From ANME-2 cluster archaeon (GTDB lineage Archaea > Halobacteriota > Methanosarcinia > Methanosarcinales > Methanogasteraceae), in NCBI GenBank assembly GCA_003601535.1, contig PIXW01000066.1:1-10194 (forward strand): 10,194 nucleotides of DNA. Reading direction: 5' to 3'. A model generated the notes under the pieces. It was not told where the DNA came from, did no database searches, and saw nothing but the letters and a program-made list of their open reading frames with translations. Below, one piece after another: positions 4,897 through 10,194 of this stretch. Made by a program: the position numbers and the translations under genes. Positions within the stretch are counted from its first letter, which is position 1; every line of letters starts with the position of its first letter.

Positions 4897-5786
4897 CCTC
4901 AGAAGAGTACCGTGTAGCAAATATCCATGGCAGAGATGTTCCATGGGATCCGTCCCAGCTCAGGCAGATCCAGGAGCATCCCTGTTTCAGTGTGGATGCT
5001 TGCCACGCGTTCGGCAGGATGCATCTGGCAGTTGCGCCGAAGTGTAACATCCAGTGCAACTACTGTGTCAGGGAGTTTGACTGCGTGAACGAGAGCAGAC
5101 CCGGTGTTACGAGCCAGGTGTTGTCCCCGGAAGAGGCGATCCAGCGCGTGCGGGATGTGATCGTAGACTTCCCTTATGTCAAGGTGATCGGGATCGCAGG
5201 TCCTGGAGAGCCGCTGTACAACGAGGAGACGTTCGAGACGCTCCGTCTTGTTGCAGACGAGTTTCCGTATATGATCAAATGTATGAGTTCCAACGGGCTA
5301 CTGCTGCCAGAGAAGGTAGATCTGCTGCACGAGCTTGGAGTTTCAAACATGACAGTAACCCTGAATGCGGTCGATCCTGATATTGGCAAGGAGATCTATT
5401 CGTTCGTCAATTACCACGGAAAGAAGTATACAGGGCGAGAGGCTGCGGAAATCCTGCTTGAGAATCAACTGAAAGGACTTGCGAGATGCGTTGAGCTGGG
5501 TATGATCACGAAGGTAAATACGGTTCTCATACCAACGATCAATGATCATCACATCATCGATGTCGCAAAGAAGATCAAGGAGATCGGGATTTACCTGCAG
5601 AACATCATGGCACTGATCCCGCAGTACAAGTTTGCAGATATCGTGCCGCCAACTATGGCAGAGAAGCGTGCCATGCAGGATAAATGCGGCAAGATCACCA
5701 GGCAGATGACGCACTGCAGGCAGTGTCGGGCTGACGCGATCGGAAGACTGGGCAAGGATGTTCAGGAGAAGTATCATCATCAGTGA
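4893..5786 (+). CDS. nifB: Nitrogenase cofactor biosynthesis radical SAM protein NifB
   Basis: NifB is a radical SAM enzyme that fuses two [4Fe-4S] clusters, inserting a carbide from SAM, to make NifB-co, the precursor of nitrogenase cofactors. The 297-residue protein has HPCFS (Cys31), the radical SAM triad CNIQCNYC (Cys51, 55, 58), REFDCVNESRPGV (Cys64), the SAM-binding IAGPGEPLYN, IKCMSSNGLL (Cys130), and the C-terminal CRQCRADAIG (Cys275, 278). All the cysteines expected of substrate and radical clusters are therefore present. It is the short archaeal form, ending soon after CRQC with no NifX/NafY-like extension. It is coupled by an ATGA overlap to the NifU-like scaffold gene. No nifH, nifD, nifK or nifE/N lies in the window, and many methanogens encode nifB apart from those genes, so nitrogen fixation is not proven here. 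Confidence 0.93.
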   Translation: MTSEEYRVANIHGRDVPWDPSQLRQIQEHPCFSVDACHAFGRMHLAVAPKCNIQCNYCVREFDCVNESRPGVTSQVLSPEEAIQRVRDVIVDFPYVKVIGIAGPGEPLYNEETFETLRLVADEFPYMIKCMSSNGLLLPEKVDLLHELGVSNMTVTLNAVDPDIGKEIYSFVNYHGKKYTGREAAEILLENQLKGLARCVELGMITKVNTVLIPTINDHHIIDVAKKIKEIGIYLQNIMALIPQYKFADIVPPTMAEKRAMQDKCGKITRQMTHCRQCRADAIGRLGKDVQEKYHHQ

Positions 5787-5902
5787 TACAGAAGAAGGAA
5801 CACCAATGAGATGGTAGGTTCGTCCGGGAAGGATGCATAAACTTGAGTTCAGGTATCCAGCACAGTGTCAGGTGTATGGTGGTACGGAGCGAGTAGACCG
5901 AT

Positions 5903-5912
5903 GTTTATTAAA
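5903..5912 (+). promoter_or_regulatory. TATA box for thrS
   Basis: GTTTATTAAA, preceded by CCGAT, lies about 37 bases upstream of the thrS ATG. Transcription should start near 5933, leaving a short leader that contains the weak ribosome site AGGAAG (5935-5940). The rest of the 158-base gap after nifB shows no gene, T-run terminator or tRNA. Confidence 0.5.
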
Positions 5913-5944
5913 CCGGAGGGACAATCCAGTACACAGGAAGACTC

Positions 5945-7801
5945 ATGCAGCTATTATTAATCCACTCAGATTATATTGAATACGAGACCAAGAAGAGCAC
6001 TCCTGTCGCAGAAGAGATCGATTCGACCCTGAAGAGCGGCAGTATGGAGGAAGCGCTGACCGCTTTCATCGCTGTCGAGACGTATGATGAAGAGGACCCT
6101 CTTACAACAGTAGAGAATGCAGCAGATGAGATCAGAAGAATGGTAGAGAATGTGAAAGCAGAACGCATAATGCTCTACCCTTATGCGCATCTCAGCTCAG
6201 AACTGGCAAAGCCTGGTGTTGCGGTCGATCTTCTGAAGAAACTTGAGGGGACGTTGTCTCATGATTATGAAGTGAAGAGAGCACCGTTTGGCTGGTACAA
6301 GGCATTCAGGATCAGCTGCAAAGGGCATCCGCTCTCTGAACTTTCGAGAACGATACGGATCGGAAAAAAGAGCGAAATCGTATCAGAGGCTCTCAAATCA
6401 GAAGAGAAAGCAGTTTCGCACTGGCACATTCTTACAGAGGATGGAGAACTGCTGCCCACAAGTGAGTTCGATTTTTCAGAACACCAGAACTTGAGGAGGT
6501 TCGTGGAGTATGAGACCGCGAAGAGCAGGGCTGTCGATAAGATCCCTCCGCATGTCGAACTGATGAGAAGGCTCGAGATTGCGGATTATGAGCCTGGCTC
6601 GGATTCCGGCAATATGCGCTTTTATCCGAAAGGAACGCTCATAAAGAGGCTTCTTGAGGATCATGTGATGAATACCGTTGCAAAGAGCGGCGCTGTCGAG
6701 GTCGAGACTCCTGTCATGTACGATATGAACCATCCGACACTGAAGAAGTATCTTAACAGATTTCCGGCAAGGCAGTATTCGATAGAGTCAGACAAAAGAT
6801 CATTCTTCCTCCGATTTGCAGCATGTTTCGGACAGTTTTTGATGAATCACGACATGACCATATCGCATCGAAATCTCCCTCTGAAGATGATTGAGATGAC
6901 CAGATATAGTTTCCGCAGGGAGCAGCACGGCGAACTGGTGGGTCTCAGGCGGCTGCGTGCATTCACGATGCCTGATATGCATACGCTGTGCGAGGATATG
7001 GATCGTGCGATCGAGGAATACAGGGATCAGTATGCGCTGTGCATGGATATGCTATCTGATATCGGGCTGGATGATGATTATGAGGTTGCCATACGGTTCA
7101 CACGTGATTTTTACAGAGAGCATCAGGATTTCATCAAAGAACTCGTCACAATGGTCAACAAACCTGTACTGATCGAACTCTGGGATTCCAGATTCTTTTA
7201 TTTTGTGATCAAGTTTGAATTCAACTATATCGATGCGATGAACAAGGCGAGCGCGCTTTCAACGGTTCAGATCGATGTGGAGAACGCAGAACGGTATGAT
7301 ATAAAATATATCGATAAAAATGGTAACGAAAAGTATCCGACCATCCTTCACTGCTCTCCCAGCGGGGCTATCGAACGCTGCATCTATGCACTGCTCGAAA
7401 AGGCATACCTCACATCGAAGGAAGGAGGAATACCAGCGCTTCCGACATGGCTCTCCCCAACACAGGTTCGACTGATACCGGTAGCGGATCGCCATCTCGA
7501 ATATGCGAAAGGCGTCGCTCATGCGCTCCATGATCTCAGGGTTGATATCGATGATCGTGAGGAGACTGTTGGAAAGAGGGTACGCGCTGCTGGCAGGGAA
7601 TGGATTCCTTATGTTGTCGTAATCGGAGATAAGGAACTTGAGAGCGGGATATTGAGCGTGACCATCCGCTCCGAATCGAGGAAGATGAAAGAGACCATAC
7701 AGGAGCTGCATGACCGGGTCATGGCAGAGATTATGGAGATGCCGTATCGCGGTCTCAATCTTCCGGTGCTCATGTCAGAGCGGCCGGTCTTCTTCGGCTA
7801 A
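5945..7801 (+). CDS. thrS: Threonyl-tRNA synthetase, archaeal type with N-terminal editing domain
   Basis: The 618-residue class II synthetase attaches threonine to its tRNA. Residues 1-140 form the archaeal editing domain, related to D-aminoacyl-tRNA deacylase, which removes mischarged serine; the conserved [20 protein letters not shown] (116-135) marks its active-site region. The catalytic core follows: class II motif 2 in [20 protein letters not shown] (321-340) and motif 3 in [17 protein letters not shown] (471-487). Cys294, His346 and His469 sit where the family binds the zinc ion that recognises threonine. The anticodon-binding domain spans about 503-600 ([35 protein letters not shown]). 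The start [10 protein letters not shown] is the standard archaeal N-terminus. The gene is complete, with its own promoter. The bacterial type has a different editing domain, so this supports archaeal ancestry. Confidence 0.97.
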   Translation: MQLLLIHSDYIEYETKKSTPVAEEIDSTLKSGSMEEALTAFIAVETYDEEDPLTTVENAADEIRRMVENVKAERIMLYPYAHLSSELAKPGVAVDLLKKLEGTLSHDYEVKRAPFGWYKAFRISCKGHPLSELSRTIRIGKKSEIVSEALKSEEKAVSHWHILTEDGELLPTSEFDFSEHQNLRRFVEYETAKSRAVDKIPPHVELMRRLEIADYEPGSDSGNMRFYPKGTLIKRLLEDHVMNTVAKSGAVEVETPVMYDMNHPTLKKYLNRFPARQYSIESDKRSFFLRFAACFGQFLMNHDMTISHRNLPLKMIEMTRYSFRREQHGELVGLRRLRAFTMPDMHTLCEDMDRAIEEYRDQYALCMDMLSDIGLDDDYEVAIRFTRDFYREHQDFIKELVTMVNKPVLIELWDSRFFYFVIKFEFNYIDAMNKASALSTVQIDVENAERYDIKYIDKNGNEKYPTILHCSPSGAIERCIYALLEKAYLTSKEGGIPALPTWLSPTQVRLIPVADRHLEYAKGVAHALHDLRVDIDDREETVGKRVRAAGREWIPYVVVIGDKELESGILSVTIRSESRKMKETIQELHDRVMAEIMEMPYRGLNLPVLMSERPVFFG

Positions 7802-7803
7802 TT

Positions 7804-7811
7804 GATATATC
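7804..7811 (+). promoter_or_regulatory. TATA box for the phoU gene
   Basis: The palindromic GATATATC begins three bases after the thrS stop. Its centre is about 24-27 bases upstream of the two tandem ATG codons at 7831 and 7834, the spacing for a leaderless transcript. The phoU gene therefore probably has its own promoter rather than depending on thrS. Confidence 0.5.
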
Positions 7812-7830
7812 ATAATGAACATAGTGGATT

Positions 7831-8487
7831 ATGATGGTTAGAGATCAGTACAAGCATGAATTAGAAGAACTTAAAAGAAAGATCATAGAGCTGGGCAGCA
7901 GGGTTGATGCGAGCATCGATGATGCGGTTGTATCGCTTAAGAATCATGATATGGCACTTGCCCAATCAGTGATCGAGAGGGATACGGGGGTGAACGATCT
8001 TGCATGCGATATCGAAAAGGCATGTCTGCGGCTGATTGCGCTCCAGCAGCCGATGGCAGTCGATCTGAGGACGATAGCAACAGCATTAAAGATTCAGATC
8101 GATCTTGAGCGGATGGGCGATCTTGCTGTTGATATCGCAAGAATCACCACATACACAGGTGATGAGCCGCACATAAAACCGTTAATCGACATCCCGCGCA
8201 TGTCAGATATGACGCGAGAGATGCTGAATTCTGCAATCCAGTCGTTTCACAATTCAGACAGCGACCTTGCTTATGCAACAGCAGAGCGTGACGATCATGT
8301 CGATGGATTGTATGATCAGGTGCGAAGGGAACTCCTGACATACCTTGTGGAGGATCCGAAGAAACTCGCCAACATCTCAAACCTGCTCTTTGCGTCGAAG
8401 TATCTCGAGCGGATCGGGGATCATGCTGTTAACCTCTGCGAGAGCGTGATCTATATGGTGACAGGCGAGCGGGTGCATCTGAACTAG
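7831..8487 (+). CDS. phoU: PhoU-family phosphate signalling/regulatory protein
   Basis: The 218-residue, all-helical protein has two tandem PhoU repeats, each with the metal-binding E/D-x-x-x-D signature: IDLERMGDLAVDIA in the first half and YLERIGDHAVNLCE in the second. The length is normal for the family. PhoU proteins in bacteria restrain the PstSCAB phosphate transporter and the PhoR kinase. In archaea, which usually lack PhoR, they are thought to act on phosphate transport more directly. No pst genes flank it here; its neighbours are thrS and a methyltransferase, so it stands alone. ATG 7834 is an equally good start that would drop one methionine. Confidence 0.92.
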   Translation: MMVRDQYKHELEELKRKIIELGSRVDASIDDAVVSLKNHDMALAQSVIERDTGVNDLACDIEKACLRLIALQQPMAVDLRTIATALKIQIDLERMGDLAVDIARITTYTGDEPHIKPLIDIPRMSDMTREMLNSAIQSFHNSDSDLAYATAERDDHVDGLYDQVRRELLTYLVEDPKKLANISNLLFASKYLERIGDHAVNLCESVIYMVTGERVHLN

Positions 8488-8494
8488 CAAAGAA

Positions 8495-9925
8495 ATGCTT
8501 TACAACAACAAACAATCGACCCTGTTTGGAGAGAAAAACGCTGAACAAGAGTACCTGGAATTGCTTAGTAAACGATACACATTCCCAGAAGCGATAGATG
8601 TGTTAGATGAGATTGATTGGGATTTCAAGGATTTTACCACCCAGTATCTCACTCATCGTTTCCATTCATATCCTGCAAGATTCATCCCGCAGATACCTTT
8701 GACGTTCATTAAATTGTTTATAGATGAGGGAGATACCGTTTTAGATCCGTTCTGTGGTTGCGGCACAACCGTGGTCGAGTCTTTTTTGAACAACCGAAAT
8801 TCGATCGGAAACGACTTCAATCCACTTGCAGTTCTGATAAGTAAAGTAAAAACCACATTGATCGATGAAACCGAATTCAGGTATTTGAATAGAAAATTGT
8901 CGGTTATGAAACGATATCTGGATCTGGATTATAAAAGAGTTGAGGATAGAGCGGAACACTTACCGAATAGAAAAATTAGTAAGATATTCAACAGAGCTAT
9001 AATCTCAAAGTTAGAAGCAATTCGTGAAACCTTATTGGAAGTTAAGGAAGAGGGGCACGATGATGTGTACGATCTCGGAAGAGCTGCCTTGTCATCGACA
9101 ATCTGGGCGCTTGTAGAGAATGGAAATGGTATCGATGTAGATAATATATTTTTAAGAAAAGTTAACTCCATGCGAGAGGGGTTAAAAGAGACCACTAAGA
9201 TTGTTAAAGATATTCCTGATGTGAGGGTGATCAATGGCGATTCACGAAGATTGGACGTTGAAACGGATTCAGTAGACCTTGTTGTTACATCACCGCCGTA
9301 TGTAAATGCACTGGATTATTACAGGGCGCATACGTATAATATGCTCTGGCTTGGAATGGATTTTGATTTATTTAGAAAACATGAGATTGGCGGGCATTCT
9401 CATTTCATTGCCAACAGATTCAGATTACTTTCAGAGTACCTGGGAGATATGCTTCGTTCGATGATAGAGATGAACAGAGTTCTGAAGAGAGACAAGTTAT
9501 GCATAATTGTGGTTGGCAATTCCAGTCTGGAATACGAATTGATCGAAAGTCATAGATTCTTTGCAGAAATGGCAAGATACATAGGCTTTGAACCGATAAA
9601 AACTATCCATAGAAATATTGATAAAACAAAGAAGTATACAAGTGCTGATGTTGGGAAAATCGACGATGAATACATACTTGTAATGCAAAAAACAGAAGAT
9701 GCAGGAGTTACTGCCGATAACGACACTTTTATATCCGAAATTGTAACAGAACAGATGGTTAACTTCAGAGAACAGATAAAGAAGGTTCAGGGAACCTCGA
9801 TTAGAGGCAGAAGACCGACAAAAGAGAGACTGCTAAAGAATATCGAGAGGATCAGTGGTGCGATAGAGACGATTCCACAGGATATCAGGATAAAGGTACG
9901 AAGATGCGCAGAAACAATGAGGTAA
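8495..9925 (+). CDS. DNA methyltransferase of the N4-cytosine/N6-adenine class
   Basis: This 476-residue protein carries the SAM-binding motif I as VLDPFCGCGTTVVE (82-95), followed by IGNDFNPLAVLISK (104-117), and the catalytic motif IV as TSPPYVNALDYY (265-276). SPPY is typical of exocyclic amino methyltransferases that modify cytosine N4 or adenine N6. Motif I precedes motif IV with about 170 charged, helical residues between them, an alpha-class-like order in which that segment may recognise the target. The N-terminal FHSYPARFIPQIP precedes motif I in many archaeal homologues. No restriction endonuclease is visible, so it may be an orphan methylase or part of a system extending to the right. 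It is clearly more AT-rich than phoU, thrS and nifB (sampled lines 30-40% GC), suggesting transfer. It starts 7 bases after phoU without a clear ribosome site; a possible TATA (CTATATGG, 8451-8458) lies inside phoU. Confidence 0.88.
   Translation: MLYNNKQSTLFGEKNAEQEYLELLSKRYTFPEAIDVLDEIDWDFKDFTTQYLTHRFHSYPARFIPQIPLTFIKLFIDEGDTVLDPFCGCGTTVVESFLNNRNSIGNDFNPLAVLISKVKTTLIDETEFRYLNRKLSVMKRYLDLDYKRVEDRAEHLPNRKISKIFNRAIISKLEAIRETLLEVKEEGHDDVYDLGRAALSSTIWALVENGNGIDVDNIFLRKVNSMREGLKETTKIVKDIPDVRVINGDSRRLDVETDSVDLVVTSPPYVNALDYYRAHTYNMLWLGMDFDLFRKHEIGGHSHFIANRFRLLSEYLGDMLRSMIEMNRVLKRDKLCIIVVGNSSLEYELIESHRFFAEMARYIGFEPIKTIHRNIDKTKKYTSADVGKIDDEYILVMQKTEDAGVTADNDTFISEIVTEQMVNFREQIKKVQGTSIRGRRPTKERLLKNIERISGAIETIPQDIRIKVRRCAETMR
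9919..9923 (+). promoter_or_regulatory. Ribosome binding site overlapping the methyltransferase stop
   Basis: GAGGT lies six bases before the ATG at 9930 and overlaps the final codons and first stop base of the methyltransferase. In a region where most genes look leaderless, a recognisable ribosome site here implies that the two genes share a messenger RNA. Confidence 0.5.
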
Positions 9926-9929
9926 CATC

Positions 9930-10194
9930 ATGGCAAAAGACATATTCACCATAATCGGCGTGATAGTAGGCATCATATTTGGTATAAATGCAGTATCGGT
10001 GCTAATTGGATTGATATACGGATCAATCGGACTTTTAAGTATGATCGGATCCGGTTCTGGAATCGGGTTGATCATATCAATAATCATAGCTGCGGTTCTA
10101 ATCATCGAGTTTCGGATTATCGCCAGTTTGATTACAGGGGCACTCATCGGCATCATACTGAATCTGATCATAAATGCGATGTATGGCACCGACA
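9930..10194 (+). CDS. Small hydrophobic multi-pass membrane protein (partial, C-terminus outside window)
   Basis: From ATG 9930 the frame stays open to the window end (88 codons). After MAKD the product is almost entirely Ile, Leu, Val, Gly and Ala, with predicted membrane segments at about 5-36 (possibly two short spans), 44-60 and 64-83. A lone charged pair (EFR) near 60-62 separates the last two. There is no signal-peptide cleavage motif and no recognisable family; the Gly-Ile repeats resemble small glycine-zipper-like membrane proteins. Only five bases separate it from the methyltransferase stop, and its ribosome site overlaps that stop, so the two are probably one transcript. A functional link with the methylase, for example as part of a defence island, is speculative. 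Confidence 0.7.
   Translation, partial: MAKDIFTIIGVIVGIIFGINAVSVLIGLIYGSIGLLSMIGSGSGIGLIISIIIAAVLIIEFRIIASLITGALIGIILNLIINAMYGTD

Noticed and set aside
5810..5850. GGTTCGTCC resembling a tRNA T-arm
   Set aside because: No matching acceptor, D-arm or anticodon stem could be folded around it.
9833..10189. Leftward ORF of 118 codons, Met/Ile/Pro-rich
   Set aside because: It is the complement of the membrane protein and methylase end; the rightward frame has a ribosome site and a sensible hydrophobic pattern.
1..10194. CRISPR array, rRNA or origin of replication
   Set aside because: No regularly spaced repeats of 24-37 bases, rRNA-like stretches or repeat-rich origin elements were found by eye.

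Overview
The window reads as a chromosomal segment of an anaerobic euryarchaeon, most likely methanogen-related. The evidence is diphthine synthase (a diphthamide enzyme absent from bacteria), an archaeal-type threonyl-tRNA synthetase with its own N-terminal editing domain, the archaeal CRISPR regulator Csa3, a short NifB close to those of methanogens, an MCT-1/Tma20-like PUA protein, and TATA boxes about 25-28 bases upstream of start codons (leaderless transcripts). The genus cannot be fixed from this alone.

Left part (1-2153): a divergent CRISPR-associated locus. cas6 runs leftward and is followed, with a 4-base ATGA overlap, by an unrecognised gene that leaves the window at base 1. csa3 runs rightward. 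The 126 bases between the two chosen starts hold a TATA element for each gene and short direct repeats that could be regulator sites. No CRISPR array, Cas1/2/3 or effector gene is visible.

Middle left (2154-3284): gene-poor and partly decayed. It contains a leftward ORF of uncertain function (weakly like a polysaccharide deacetylase fragment), the C-terminal end of an IS66-like transposase, and a C-rich stretch (G-rich on the minus strand) with a hairpin and an orphan TATA-like box.

Housekeeping core (3285-8487): a PUA-domain RNA-binding protein and diphthine synthase diverge from what appears to be one shared AT-rich TATA element. Then come a NifU C-terminal-type Fe-S scaffold and NifB, joined by an ATGA overlap and so probably making the nitrogenase cofactor precursor together; threonyl-tRNA synthetase; and a stand-alone PhoU. 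Several of these genes are tied to translation (PUA, DphB, ThrRS).

Right end (8495-10194): a noticeably more AT-rich DNA methyltransferase, then a small multi-pass membrane protein that runs off the window, with its ribosome binding site overlapping the methyltransferase stop. This pair looks like an accessory insertion. The most interesting unknowns are the cas6-coupled gene at the left edge and the methyltransferase/membrane-protein pair at the right edge.
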